This document shows, in pieces, positions 1 through 8,773 of a DNA stretch of 64,000 bases. The first letter of the stretch is position 1; every line of letters begins with the position of its first letter. Position numbers and translations under genes: made by a program. The notes beneath the pieces were generated by a model that saw only the letters and a list, made by a program, of their open reading frames with translations, was not told the DNA's origin and did not search any database. Origin of the DNA: Rhizorhabdus dicambivorans (lineage in GTDB: Bacteria; Pseudomonadota; Alphaproteobacteria; Sphingomonadales; Sphingomonadaceae); NCBI RefSeq assembly GCF_002355275.1, contig NZ_CP023449.1, positions 641,001 through 705,000 on the forward strand. Reading direction: 5' to 3'.

Positions 1-2
1 AG

Positions 3-1223
3 CTGCGGGTCGGCAAGTTCAAGGACGGATCGATCCAGCTGCCGACCGGCCACGCCTTCACCCTCGATCGCGATCCGACGCCGGGCGACCTGCACCGGGT
101 CGAGCTGCCCCACCGCGAGATTTTCGAGGCGCTGACATCGGGCACCCGGCTGCTGCTCGACGACGGCAAGCTGGTGCTGCGCGTCCGCCATGTCCATGCC
201 GACCGGATCGAGACGCTGGTCGAGGTCGGCGGAGCGCTGTCGAACAGCAAGGGCCTCAACGTCCCCGACGTGATCGTGCCGATGGCGGCGCTGACCGAGA
301 AGGACCGCCGCGACCTGACCTTCGCCTGCGATCATGGCGCCGACTGGATCGCGCTGAGCTTCGTCCAGCGGCCCGAGGATGTGGCGGAAGCGCGGCGGCT
401 GATCGGCGGCAAGGCGGCGCTGCTCGCCAAGATCGAGAAGCCGGCGGCGGTCGAGCGGCTCGAGGAGATATTGGAGCTGGCCGACGCGGTGATGGTCGCG
501 CGCGGCGATCTGGGTGTCGAGCTGCCGCCCGAGCGGGTGCCGCCGATGCAGAAGCGCATCGTCGAGACGGCGCGGCGGATGGGCCGGCCGGTCGTGGTCG
601 CGACCCAGATGCTCGAATCGATGATCCAGTCGCCCAGCCCGACCCGCGCCGAGGTGTCCGACGTCGCCACCGCGATCTACGACGGTGCCGACGCGGTGAT
701 GCTGTCGGCCGAATCGGCGAGCGGGCAATGGCCCGAGGAAGCGGTGACAATGATGAACGCCATCGCCATGTCGGTGGAAAGCGACCCCGGCTATGCCGCG
801 CGGCTCCACTTCACCGAAACCCAGCCCGACGCAACCACCGCCGACGCGCTGGCCGAGGCGGCGGCGCGGATCGCCGACACCGTCTCGGCGAGCCTGATCA
901 TCTGCTTCACCCTGTCGGGATCGACCGCGCGGCGCATCGCTCGGGAGCGGCCCTCGGTGCCGCTGATGGTGCTGACCCCCAAGCTTGCCACCGCGCGGCG
1001 GATGGGCATATTGTGGGGCAGTCATGCGGTGCGCACCCGCGATGTCGCCAGCTTCGAGGAAATGGTCGCCAAGGCCAAGCGCATGGCGCTGCGCCAGCAG
1101 CTCGCCAGGGCCGGCGACCGCGTCGTCATCGTCGCCGGTGTCCCCTTCGGCACGCCAGGCTCGACCAACATGATCCATGTCGTCCGCCTGACCGGCGACG
1201 AACTGAAGGGCTATGGGGACTGA
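3..1223 (+). CDS. pyk: Pyruvate kinase, 5' end outside the window
   Basis: Last step of glycolysis: phosphoenolpyruvate plus ADP to pyruvate plus ATP, in the cytosol. The reading frame is open from base 3, so the ATG at 174 is internal. About 406 codons are visible against roughly 470-480 for the family, so the first 70 or so residues lie upstream. Visible family motifs are LRVGKF at the left edge, ALSFVQ, the active-site segment LLAKIEKP, ARGDLGVE, ATQMLESM and DGADAVMLSAE; the C-terminal domain ends in the usual GxPFGxPGxTN segment. A strong hairpin follows the stop. The family assignment is secure. Confidence 0.97.
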   Translation: MRVGKFKDGSIQLPTGHAFTLDRDPTPGDLHRVELPHREIFEALTSGTRLLLDDGKLVLRVRHVHADRIETLVEVGGALSNSKGLNVPDVIVPMAALTEKDRRDLTFACDHGADWIALSFVQRPEDVAEARRLIGGKAALLAKIEKPAAVERLEEILELADAVMVARGDLGVELPPERVPPMQKRIVETARRMGRPVVVATQMLESMIQSPSPTRAEVSDVATAIYDGADAVMLSAESASGQWPEEAVTMMNAIAMSVESDPGYAARLHFTETQPDATTADALAEAAARIADTVSASLIICFTLSGSTARRIARERPSVPLMVLTPKLATARRMGILWGSHAVRTRDVASFEEMVAKAKRMALRQQLARAGDRVVIVAGVPFGTPGSTNMIHVVRLTGDELKGYGD

Positions 1224-1238
1224 TCCCCGCCTGATTCC

Positions 1239-1303
1239 AAAGGCGGCGCCCCGGAGGGAGGGGAAGGGGCGCCGCCCTTTCCGGCCCGATGGTTTCGGGC
1301 CGG
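1239..1303 (+). terminator. Double hairpin after pyk
   Basis: A 14-bp GC-rich inverted repeat (1239-1252 with 1266-1279) ends in a short T run, CCCTTT. A second hairpin (about 1281-1303, CCGGCCCGA and TTCGGGCCGG) follows at once. They lie 15 bases after the pyk stop and before the convergent small gene at 1321, so they probably end both transcripts. Confidence 0.6.
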
Positions 1304-1320
1304 AACCTGTTGCCGGAACG

Positions 1321-1431
1321 TCAGTGCCGGCCGAACGCATCCTCGATGCTGACATAGCCGACCACCGCCATGAACAGCGCGGCCGCGGCGAGCGGGAGGA
1401 TGAAATAATGGTCTCCGATGAAGCCGAGCAT
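1321..1431 (-). CDS. 36-residue single-span membrane protein
   Basis: Unrecognised small protein, starting MLGFIGDHYFILPLAAAA and ending EDAFGRH. Residues about 10-28 form one hydrophobic span with short polar ends, like small subunits of respiratory oxidases or other membrane complexes; that comparison is only an analogy. Support for a real gene: an AAGGAG ribosome site 9 bases before the ATG, a clean stop, and a 16-bp FNR-type palindrome about 56 bases upstream of the start. That places a class II site near -41.5 for a start about 20 bases before the ATG. It is transcribed away from the FNR-type regulator gene, suggesting oxygen-dependent expression. Confidence 0.6.
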   Translation of the reverse strand: MLGFIGDHYFILPLAAAALFMAVVGYVSIEDAFGRH

Positions 1432-1485
1432 GGGGCTGTCTCCTTGTCTGATGCCCCGGTTGTGTGCGGCGGCGCGGCTTTGCGC

Positions 1486-1501
1486 TTTGACCGCGGTCAA
1501 A
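1486..1501. promoter_or_regulatory. FNR/FixK-type operator
   Basis: TTTGACCGCGGTCAAA is a perfect 16-bp palindrome. Its core TTGAC-N4-GTCAA differs from the FNR consensus TTGAT-N4-ATCAA only at the symmetric inner pair. It sits between the divergent small membrane protein gene and the FNR-type regulator gene, so it could serve activation of the former and autoregulation of the latter. Confidence 0.65.
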
Positions 1502-1541
1502 ATGGGTTCGATTCCGCCGCCGCCATGCTTATGGTGCCGGC

Positions 1542-2249
1542 ATGGAGGCGATTGATATCTGTGCCGATTGCGGGGTGCGTGACCGGGCGCTGTGCGGCAG
1601 CCTGAGCGATGCCGAGCTGGCGACGCTCAACCGGCTGGGCCGGCGCCGGCATGTCGCACGCGACGAGACGATCGCCTGGGCGGGCGACGACAATATCGTC
1701 TGCGCCAACCTGCTCTCGGGCGTGCTCAAGCTGTCGGCGGCCGCCACCGATGGGCGCGAGCAGACGGTGGGGCTGCTCTACCCGGCCGATTTCGTCGGCA
1801 CGCCCTTCGCCGAGCAGGTCGACTTCACCATCACCGCGCTGACCGATGCCGAGCTGTGCGTCTTCCCGCGCGAGCCGTTCGAACGGGTGCTGGGCGACCA
1901 TGCCGCGATGGAACGCCTTCTCCTCCAGCGGGTGCTCGCCGCGCTCGGCGAGGCGCGCGGCCGGATGTTCAGCCTCGCGCGCGGATCGGCGGGGGAGAAG
2001 GTCGCCGGCTTCCTGCTCGACATGGCCCGCCGTGCCGCGACCAGCGGCTGCCGCGCGACCCCGCAGGGCCCGCTGACCTTCGACCTGCCGCTGTCGCGCG
2101 GCGAGACGGCGGCCGTGCTGGGCCTGACGATCGAGACCGCCAGCCGCCAGATACGCAAGCTGGAGCGCGACCAGATCATCGCCCTGCCCGGCGGCCGGGC
2201 GGTGACGATCCTCGACATGGCGGCGCTGGAGGCACGGGCGCAGGCGTGA
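1542..2249 (+). CDS. Crp/Fnr-family regulator with FNR-like cysteines
   Basis: Predicted cytosolic transcription factor of 235 residues: N-terminal cysteine cluster C7-x2-C10-x7-C18, a cyclic-nucleotide-type beta barrel (about 25-125), a dimer helix, and a C-terminal winged helix. C106, in AELCVFPREPF, aligns with Cys122 of E. coli FNR, so four ligands for an oxygen-sensitive 4Fe-4S cluster are available. The recognition helix LGLTIETASRQIRKLE has the E-x-x-S-R residues that FNR uses to read TTGAT half-sites, and a matching palindrome lies 41 bases before the ATG. No ribosome site is obvious. FnrL/FixK-like oxygen sensing is inferred from these residues. Confidence 0.9.
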   Translation: MEAIDICADCGVRDRALCGSLSDAELATLNRLGRRRHVARDETIAWAGDDNIVCANLLSGVLKLSAAATDGREQTVGLLYPADFVGTPFAEQVDFTITALTDAELCVFPREPFERVLGDHAAMERLLLQRVLAALGEARGRMFSLARGSAGEKVAGFLLDMARRAATSGCRATPQGPLTFDLPLSRGETAAVLGLTIETASRQIRKLERDQIIALPGGRAVTILDMAALEARAQA

Positions 2250-2342
2250 CTCCCTTCCCCGTCAGTCCCGCCTGCGTGTGAATGACGGGGTTTGGGAGTG
2301 ACGGGATTACTTCAAAGGCCCCGCTTTCGCGGAACGACGGTT

Positions 2343-2972
2343 CTACAGAAGTCTCAGGCTTTCCAGCCGCGCGCGCAGATCGGCGGCGTCGCGGAAGACA
2401 TGGCCGTGGATGCCGCAGGCCTCGGCTGCGATGACATTTTCGGCGCGGTCGTCGATGAAGATCGCCTCGTCCGCGGTGAGGCCGAAGCGGGCGAGCGCGA
2501 GATGGTAGATCGCCCGGTCGGGCTTGATCAGCTTCTCGTCGCCTGACACGACGATATCGTCGAACAGATCGAAGACCGCCGCTTCGCGCGCCCGGAAGGG
2601 CGGCCAGAATTCATGGCTGAAATTGGTGATCGCGTAGAGCGGCACGCCGCGTCCATGCAGATCGCGGACGATATCGCCCATGCCGGGCAGCAGGCCGGTG
2701 ACGGTCTCGGAGAAGCGGGGGCCGAAGGCACGGATCGCATCGGCGAAGCGCGGCCAGCCGGCGATCAGCTCGGCGCTCGTCTCGGCGAAGGGGCGGCCGG
2801 CGTCGTGCTGGCTGTGCCAGTCAAGATTGACGACGTCGCGCAGAAACAGCTCAAGCTCGCGCGCGGGCACGAGCTTTTCGAAGAACTGCCGGAGATTCCA
2901 GTCGTAGAGCACATTGCCGACATCGAAGATGACGGCGCGTGTGCGGCGCCCAGCCGAAGCCGGAGTGATCAG
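2343..2972 (-). CDS. HAD-superfamily phosphatase (subfamily IA), start uncertain
   Basis: Haloacid-dehalogenase-type hydrolase, probably a sugar-phosphatase-like enzyme. Motif I is [11 protein letters not shown], motif II AITNFS, motif III lysine in [11 protein letters not shown], and motif [11 protein letters not shown]. The GTG at 2912 would cut off the nucleophilic Asp, so the protein must begin further upstream. The only plausible place in frame is a CTG at 2972-2970 that overlaps the rpmJ stop as CTGA, giving [18 protein letters not shown] and 209 residues. A CTG start is rare; translational coupling to rpmJ is inferred. Substrate unknown. Confidence 0.85.
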   Translation of the reverse strand: MITPASAGRRTRAVIFDVGNVLYDWNLRQFFEKLVPARELELFLRDVVNLDWHSQHDAGRPFAETSAELIAGWPRFADAIRAFGPRFSETVTGLLPGMGDIVRDLHGRGVPLYAITNFSHEFWPPFRAREAAVFDLFDDIVVSGDEKLIKPDRAIYHLALARFGLTADEAIFIDDRAENVIAAEACGIHGHVFRDAADLRARLESLRLL

Positions 2973-3094
2973 CCCTGGCGCGCCTTGAAGCGGCGGTTGG
3001 TCTTGTTGATCACATAGGTGCGGCCACGACGACGGATCACGCGGTTGTCGCGATGACGGTCCTTCAGGGACTTGAGCGAGTTGCGGATCTTCAT
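2969..3094 (-). CDS. rpmJ: 50S ribosomal protein bL36, zinc-less form
   Basis: A 41-residue basic protein beginning [17 protein letters not shown] and ending RRFKARQG. It lacks the CxxC/CxxxxH zinc ligands of the classical form; this cysteine-free version is common in alphaproteobacteria. It helps fold 23S rRNA in the large subunit. Its stop overlaps the presumed start of the HAD phosphatase gene. Confidence 0.93.
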   Translation of the reverse strand: MKIRNSLKSLKDRHRDNRVIRRRGRTYVINKTNRRFKARQG

Positions 3095-3190
3095 GGCTTA
3101 ACGCGCCTGCTTTCTAAGCTGATTGGTTTGAAATCGAGGCGCTCCCCTATGGGCAGATGGCCAAGGAGTCAAGCGATTCACCCCTCTTTT

Positions 3191-3286
3191 CGTCACTCCA
3201 GCGCAGGCTGGAGTCCATCTCCCGCTCCACCCCGCGACACCATTCCGCCGCGCAAGCAGATATCGGCTCCGCGCACCGGGATGACG
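3191..3286. repeat. Intergenic CGTCA...TGACG paired-hairpin repeat
   Basis: Begins CGTCACTCCAGC, with a perfect hairpin ACTCCAGC-gcag-GCTGGAGT (3195-3214), and ends in CCGGGATGACG. It fills most of the 291-base gap between rpmJ and the DUF4136 gene. Similar elements lie at 28229, 37742 and 40285. I see no gene in the gap. Confidence 0.55.
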
Positions 3287-3385
3287 CGGGGCGTTCGGGG
3301 CGTTCATATCGGGTGCATCCGATTCCATGCAGCCATTTCGTTGCCGCCGCGTTTCGATGCGGTAGCATCGCCCCGGGAGGACGAC

Positions 3386-4009
3386 ATGAAGACCGCCAGA
3401 CATCTGCTCTCCAGGACCCTCCTGATCGGAACGGCCCTTGCCCTCGCGGGCTGCCAATCGGCCATGCCGGAGACCCGCGTCACCCGCTTCCACCTCGGCC
3501 AGCCGATCGCGCCGGGGGAGGTGGCGGTCGAACCGCGCGATCCGACCCTGGCGAAGGATCTCGAATTCCAGAGCTATGCGCGAATCGTCCAGGGCGAGCT
3601 GGCCCGGGTCGGCTTCGGCCTCGCGCCGGACCTGCCCCGGTCAGAACTGGTCGCGGTGACCGAGGTCCGCCGCAGCTGGCGCCCGGCGGGCAGCGCGGGG
3701 GGCTCGTCGGTCTCGATCGGGCTCGGCACCGGCTCTGGCGGCGGCTGGCATGGCGGAACCAGCGTCGGCGTCGGTGGCGCGGTCAGCTTCCCGATCGGCA
3801 AGCCGAAACAGCGGATGGACGTGCTCACCCAGCTTTCGGTCCAGCTCAAGCGCCGTTCCGAAGGCACGGTGATCTGGGAGGGCCGCGCCGAAAGCGCGGT
3901 GCGTGATGGCACCCCGGCCGCCAGCCCCGAGGCTGCGGTCGCCCGGCTCGCCGCCGCCCTGTTCCAGGGCTTCCCCGGCCGGTCGGGCGAGACTATCACG
4001 GTGAAATGA
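3386..4009 (+). CDS. DUF4136 lipoprotein
   Basis: 207 residues. The signal peptide ends in the lipobox LALAGC with Cys23 as the lipidated residue; Gln follows at +2, favouring the outer membrane. The mature part contains a glycine/serine-rich stretch (about residues 112-130) and the pattern of DUF4136 lipoproteins. The ATG at 3386 follows GGGAGG and gives a normal signal peptide; longer in-frame starts run through the upstream repeat. The stop overlaps the next gene as ATGA, implying co-translation. Function unknown. Confidence 0.85.
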   Translation: MKTARHLLSRTLLIGTALALAGCQSAMPETRVTRFHLGQPIAPGEVAVEPRDPTLAKDLEFQSYARIVQGELARVGFGLAPDLPRSELVAVTEVRRSWRPAGSAGGSSVSIGLGTGSGGGWHGGTSVGVGGAVSFPIGKPKQRMDVLTQLSVQLKRRSEGTVIWEGRAESAVRDGTPAASPEAAVARLAAALFQGFPGRSGETITVK

Positions 4010-5142
4010 TCAGCATCACCAGCGGCTTCGACAGCGGCAACATCGCCGTCCTCTCCGAGAATCCGGTGCCGGGCGGCACCAGTTTCGACCTCGCCATCGT
4101 CAAGGACCACCAGTCGGATTTCTACCAGTGGTTCCATTTCCGCCTGACGGGCGCGAAGGGCACCGCCGTCACCCTGCGCATCACCAACGCCGGGGGCGCC
4201 GCCTATCCGGACGGCTGGAAGGACTATCGTGCCTGCGTCTCCGCCGACCGGCAGGACTGGCGCCGCGTCCCCACACGCTATGCCGACGGGGTGCTGACGA
4301 TCAGCATCACGCCGGAGGCCGACAGCGTCTGGCTCGCCTATTTCGCGCCCTATTCGATGGAGCGCCACCATGATCTGGTCGCGCGCATCGCGGCCACGCC
4401 CGGCGTCACCCATGAGCGGCTCGGCGGCACCCTCGACGGACAGGACCTCGATCTGCTTGTCCTGGGCGAGGGGCCGAAGCGGGTCTGGCTCTACGCCCGC
4501 CAGCATCCCGGCGAGAGCATGGCCGAATGGTGGATGGAAGGCGCGCTGGAGATGCTGGCCGACTGCCATGATCCGGTTGCGCGCAGCCTGCGCCGGCGCG
4601 CCACATTCCATATCGTCCCCAACATGAATCCGGATGGATCGCGGCGCGGCCATCTGCGTACCAATGCAGCGGGCGTCAACCTCAACCGCGAATGGCATGA
4701 TCCGAACCCGGAGAAGAGCCCGGAGGTGTTCCACGTCCTCAACCGCATGGATGCGACCGGAATCGATTTCGCGATGGACGTCCATGGCGACGAGGCGATT
4801 CCGCATGCCTTCATCGCGGGGTTCGAGGGCATCCCCAACTGGACCGAGGGGCAGGGACGGCTCTACCATCTGTTCCGCGACACGCTGGCGCGGCGGACCC
4901 CTGATTTCCAGACCCGCAACGGCTATCCGGTCGCGGGCAAGGGCAAGGCCAATCTGTCGATGTCGACCAACCAGCTCGCCAATCGCTTCGGCTGCGTCGC
5001 CATGACGCTGGAGATGCCGTTCAAGGACAATGCCGACCTGCCCGATCCCGATCATGGCTGGTCGCCCGAGCGGTCGAAGCAGCTCGGCCGGGAATGCCTC
5101 GGCGCGTTGCACGAGATATTGGACCAGCTTCCCGAACGGTGA
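4006..5142 (+). CDS. M14-family zinc carboxypeptidase, cytosolic-carboxypeptidase-like
   Basis: 378 residues without a signal peptide. An N-terminal beta-sandwich (about 1-120) of the type found in cytosolic carboxypeptidases precedes the M14 catalytic domain. Zinc ligands are H167 and E170 in QHPGES and H260 in DVHGDE; the general base is E336 in TLEMPF. The family removes C-terminal residues from peptides or proteins. The natural substrate cannot be told from the sequence. It overlaps the DUF4136 lipoprotein gene by four bases. Confidence 0.88.
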   Translation: MISITSGFDSGNIAVLSENPVPGGTSFDLAIVKDHQSDFYQWFHFRLTGAKGTAVTLRITNAGGAAYPDGWKDYRACVSADRQDWRRVPTRYADGVLTISITPEADSVWLAYFAPYSMERHHDLVARIAATPGVTHERLGGTLDGQDLDLLVLGEGPKRVWLYARQHPGESMAEWWMEGALEMLADCHDPVARSLRRRATFHIVPNMNPDGSRRGHLRTNAAGVNLNREWHDPNPEKSPEVFHVLNRMDATGIDFAMDVHGDEAIPHAFIAGFEGIPNWTEGQGRLYHLFRDTLARRTPDFQTRNGYPVAGKGKANLSMSTNQLANRFGCVAMTLEMPFKDNADLPDPDHGWSPERSKQLGRECLGALHEILDQLPER

Positions 5143-5366
5143 GACGCCGGGCGCGGGGCTCCGCTTCTCCCGGTGATCGGGGAAGAAGACAGCCAGACCC
5201 CGGATCGAGTTCGGTGTGGCGGGCAGGGCGCGTCATCCCCGCTCCGCCTGGAATCCCGCTTCTCCCGTGACCGACATTGATAACGGGCGTCCGCTTCAGC
5301 CGCCCCCTTCCCCCTGTCCGACGCGGAACGGCGGATGTCCGGTCCGTCGCCCCGCTGGCGCCCGGA

Positions 5367-8300
5367 TCAGAACTCGGCCGAAAGGCTCAGCCGCACCATC
5401 CGGCCATAAGGGTTGCCGATGAAGGGCTCATAGTTGAGATCCTCCCGGGCAAAGGGCGGATCGGCGTCGAAGATGTTGAAGACGGTCGCCGTCATCACGA
5501 CATTCCACGGCAGCCGGGCCTGCAAGTTGAAGTCGACGGAGACGAAGTCCTTGATGTCGGCCCCCTGCAACAGCGACGTGCCGGCCGCCGAGACCGTGCG
5601 GTCCGGCGCGAACGGGCCCGTTCGCGTGTCGAACCGCTGGTCGTGCAGCCCGCCGGTATAGTTGACCGTCACGCGCGTATCGATCGCGCCCTTGCCCAGG
5701 TCCAGATAGGCTTGGCCCTTCCATTTCGGCACCGGATAGAGGGTCGACTGATAATTGAGCAGCCCGACGCCATCGAACGCGCGCTGCACGGTGACGCCCT
5801 CGACCAGGATGTCGCTGAACCTGTTGTGCAGCGTGCGGGTGACGTCAACGCCGGCGCCGAAGCGCACACCGTCGCCCAGCAGCCCGTTGTCACGATAATT
5901 GACGCTGATATCGATGCCGTCCGACATCAGGGTCGCGCCATTCTGATATTGGGTGCGGACGCGGGCGATGTCGTTCGCCGTCGTGGCGGTCGTGCAGCTC
6001 GGCGTCGTGAAGGTGAAGCGCGCGGCCAGCGCCGCATTGGTCGCGCAACTGTTCGGGGCGCCGGTGGGGAACAGCGCCGACACCATCGCCCCCAGTGGAT
6101 CGCTGACGATCACGTCGCTCAGCTCGTAGCGGAAATAATCGATGCTGGCATTGAATCCGGGCAGCTTGACCAACACCCCGGCAGAATAATTTTTCGAGCT
6201 TTCGGGCTTCAGCGCGGGATTGCCGAACACGTCGACCGGCTTGAAGGTCGTTCCGATAAGCTGCAGCGAGGTGATGAAATCGCCGGTGATCGTGTCGAGG
6301 ACCGGTCCGCGGAAGGTGGTCGCATAGCCGCCGCGGAAGGCCAACCACGGCGTCGCCTGCCAGCGCGCGCGGACCTGCGGATTGGTGGTCGATCCCACCC
6401 GGCCCCCATAGTCCTCATAGCGCAGCGCCGCCTGGACATCGACGCTATCGAGCACCGGCAGCTGCAGTTCGGCGAACACCGCCTTCACCCCGCCGTCGAG
6501 CGACGTATCGACATTCGATCCGATAAAGGCGAGCGCGCCATTGGCGGGGCTCGGCGTGGTCCCGGTCAGCGGCGCGCAGGCCGCCGGATTGGTATTGCCG
6601 GTGATCGGGGTATCGCGGCACGGGGTGGTCCGCAGATTGTTGTTGGCGCCATATTTCTTATCGAGCCAGGAGTGGCGATATTGCGCCCCGACGCCGAAAC
6701 GAATGTCGCCACCCGGCAGCATCACGCCCGACGATCCGCTGATGCTCGCATCGAGCACCGCCAGCCGGCTGTCCACCACTGTCGTCGCCTTGACATAGAA
6801 CCAGTCGGTCAGCGCGCGGCTGTTCGCCAGCGCGGGATTGCCCTGCGGATTGGTCGTGCCGTTGACCGCGCCCATCGTCACGGCATTGCCGAAAGGGTTC
6901 AGCCACAGGCAGCCATTCTGGCCGGGCGTGTTCGCCGCGACGTTGCAATTGGGGCCGCCGAAGCCGTGCAGGGCGAGCTGGACCCGGTCGCCGAACGAGT
7001 CATAGTCATCGAGATAGCGATGATAGTCGTGATAGGTCGCGGAGACGCTGTAGCTGATGTCGCCGCTCAGCTTGCCGGTCAGTTCGGCGGTCGCGCGGAT
7101 CGATTCCGACAGCCGCTGGCCACGTCCCGAGCCGGGTGCGCCGGGCTCGTCCAGCCGTGACGGATTGCCCCCCGCCATGTACGGCCGGAACAGTAGCAGC
7201 GGGAAGACCGCGCCGGTCGCCGTATCGGGCAACGCGCCCGGATTGGCGGCGCGATAGGCGGCGAAGCCCGGATTGGCGGCGGGAACGTAGACGCCCGCTA
7301 TGGCGGCCGCTGGATTGGTGCCCCCGAAGGCGGCGAGCGACGGCTGCTGGGTGAGCAGCCGCGATGGCGCGTTACGCGAATGGGGGACGTTGCTGCGGCC
7401 GTACAGCGCGCTCATCGTCAGCTTGCTGTCCGATGCGATATCGATCTCCACATCGGCGAAGGCGGTCAGCCGCCGCTCCAGGTCGGTCAGCGACACGAAA
7501 GGCGTATATTGGTTGTAGCAGCGGCTGTTCGCACCGACGAAACCGCCCAGCGCCGCACAGCTGCTGTCGGGCATCACCGCCGTGACGGGGGCGCCCGCCG
7601 CATTCACCGCCAGGAAGGTCGACGGATTGCCGCCCCCGGTCCAGCCGCCCTGCGGATTTTCGAGATAGGGACGGATGGCGAAATCGCGGTCGCTGGCGAG
7701 CAGTTCGCTGCGCTTGTTGTAGCCTATCGACGCCAGCACGCGGAAGCCGCTGCCGATATGCCCGTAGCTCAGCGAAGCGTCGATATCGCCATCGCTGCCC
7801 GGCACATGCCTGTACCCGGCCGAGGTGCGGAAGCCCTGCTGGTCGGTGCGGGTGATGAAGTTCAGCACGCCGGCGATCGCGTCCGATCCATAGGTCGCGG
7901 CGGCGCCGTCCTTCAGCACCTCGATCCGCCCGATCGCCGCGGTCGGGATCAGGTTCAGGTCGACCGCGGGCACGTTGTTGCCCGACGTCACCAGCCGCTT
8001 GTTGTTGAGCAGGACCAGCGTGCGCTGCGGGCTCAGCCCGCGCAGGTTCGCGGTGGCGATGCCCTCCGCCCCCTGCGAGCGGCTGTCATAGGGGTTGGAG
8101 TCGCCCAGCACGCCGCTCGACGTCGGCAGTGCCTTCAGCAGCTCGACCGCCGAAGGAGAGCCCTGTTTCTGCAGTTCGTCCGCGCCGATGACGTTGACCG
8201 GCAGCACCGCGTCCTCGCGCGCGCCACGAATGATCGATCCGGTGACGACGATGTCCTGCGCGGGAGCTTCCTCGACCAGGGCCTCAACCGCGGGAGCCGG

Positions 8301-8684
8301 CGGCGGCGCCTCGGCCGTACCGTCCCGGGTCTGGAGAGCGGCGAGACGGACCGGCGGCGCCGCGCTGATCCGGGCAAGGGCGATGCCGCCTTTCGGTCCG
8401 GCGATCGGCCGCAGCCCGCTGCCCTCGAGCAATATCTCTAGGGCTTCGGCGGGCGGCATCTCGCCGCGCACCGCGCGCGCCGTCTTGCCGGTCAGCAGGC
8501 CGATCGGCGCGAGGATCGCGATCCCCGACTGGCGCGAATAGGCGAGCACCGCCGATGACAGCGGCTGTGCCGGAATCGAGAAGGATGGATGGGTGCCCTT
8601 CGCCAGCGCCGGCGCGCCGAGAGCCGCGATCGACACATGCGCGACGAGTGAAAGCGTGAGAATCCTGAGCCTTGAACCGTGCAT
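5367..8684 (-). CDS. TonB-dependent receptor with N-terminal signalling (STN) domain
   Basis: 1105-residue outer-membrane receptor. Signal peptide (about 1-29), STN/secretin short domain (about 35-90, FSIPAQPLSSAVLAYSRQSG), plug starting at DIVVTGSIIRG, then a long beta barrel ending in aromatic SLSAEF. Start ATG 8684 was chosen because AGGAGG lies seven bases upstream; the frame stays open further but lacks a signal peptide. With the FecR-like and ECF sigma genes upstream on the same strand it forms a surface-signalling unit, where substrate binding is relayed through STN and FecR to the sigma factor. The substrate is probably a siderophore or other metal chelate, but this is an inference. 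Confidence 0.93.
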   Translation of the reverse strand: MHGSRLRILTLSLVAHVSIAALGAPALAKGTHPSFSIPAQPLSSAVLAYSRQSGIAILAPIGLLTGKTARAVRGEMPPAEALEILLEGSGLRPIAGPKGGIALARISAAPPVRLAALQTRDGTAEAPPPAPAVEALVEEAPAQDIVVTGSIIRGAREDAVLPVNVIGADELQKQGSPSAVELLKALPTSSGVLGDSNPYDSRSQGAEGIATANLRGLSPQRTLVLLNNKRLVTSGNNVPAVDLNLIPTAAIGRIEVLKDGAAATYGSDAIAGVLNFITRTDQQGFRTSAGYRHVPGSDGDIDASLSYGHIGSGFRVLASIGYNKRSELLASDRDFAIRPYLENPQGGWTGGGNPSTFLAVNAAGAPVTAVMPDSSCAALGGFVGANSRCYNQYTPFVSLTDLERRLTAFADVEIDIASDSKLTMSALYGRSNVPHSRNAPSRLLTQQPSLAAFGGTNPAAAIAGVYVPAANPGFAAYRAANPGALPDTATGAVFPLLLFRPYMAGGNPSRLDEPGAPGSGRGQRLSESIRATAELTGKLSGDISYSVSATYHDYHRYLDDYDSFGDRVQLALHGFGGPNCNVAANTPGQNGCLWLNPFGNAVTMGAVNGTTNPQGNPALANSRALTDWFYVKATTVVDSRLAVLDASISGSSGVMLPGGDIRFGVGAQYRHSWLDKKYGANNNLRTTPCRDTPITGNTNPAACAPLTGTTPSPANGALAFIGSNVDTSLDGGVKAVFAELQLPVLDSVDVQAALRYEDYGGRVGSTTNPQVRARWQATPWLAFRGGYATTFRGPVLDTITGDFITSLQLIGTTFKPVDVFGNPALKPESSKNYSAGVLVKLPGFNASIDYFRYELSDVIVSDPLGAMVSALFPTGAPNSCATNAALAARFTFTTPSCTTATTANDIARVRTQYQNGATLMSDGIDISVNYRDNGLLGDGVRFGAGVDVTRTLHNRFSDILVEGVTVQRAFDGVGLLNYQSTLYPVPKWKGQAYLDLGKGAIDTRVTVNYTGGLHDQRFDTRTGPFAPDRTVSAAGTSLLQGADIKDFVSVDFNLQARLPWNVVMTATVFNIFDADPPFAREDLNYEPFIGNPYGRMVRLSLSAEF

Positions 8685-8773
8685 AACCCCTCCTGTCGCA
8701 TCCGCTCTTGTCCGGATTGCGAGTCTAAGACGGACGAGCGAGCGGCTACCGAAGGGCGCCCCGGAAGAAAGTT

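Noticed and set aside
256..750. Long open frames antisense to pyk
   Set aside because: Arg/Pro/Ala-rich shadow of a GC-rich coding gene; no ribosome site or motif.
3574..5112. 512-codon frame antisense to the lipoprotein and M14 genes
   Set aside because: Crosses two well-supported genes on the other strand; composition typical of GC-rich shadow frames.
5143..5366. Gap between the carboxypeptidase and receptor genes as a regulatory RNA
   Set aside because: Only weak repeat-like fragments and no stable hairpin with terminator features could be seen.
5277..7160. 627-codon plus-strand frame across the TonB receptor
   Set aside because: Antisense to a receptor with clear domains; no motif or ribosome site.
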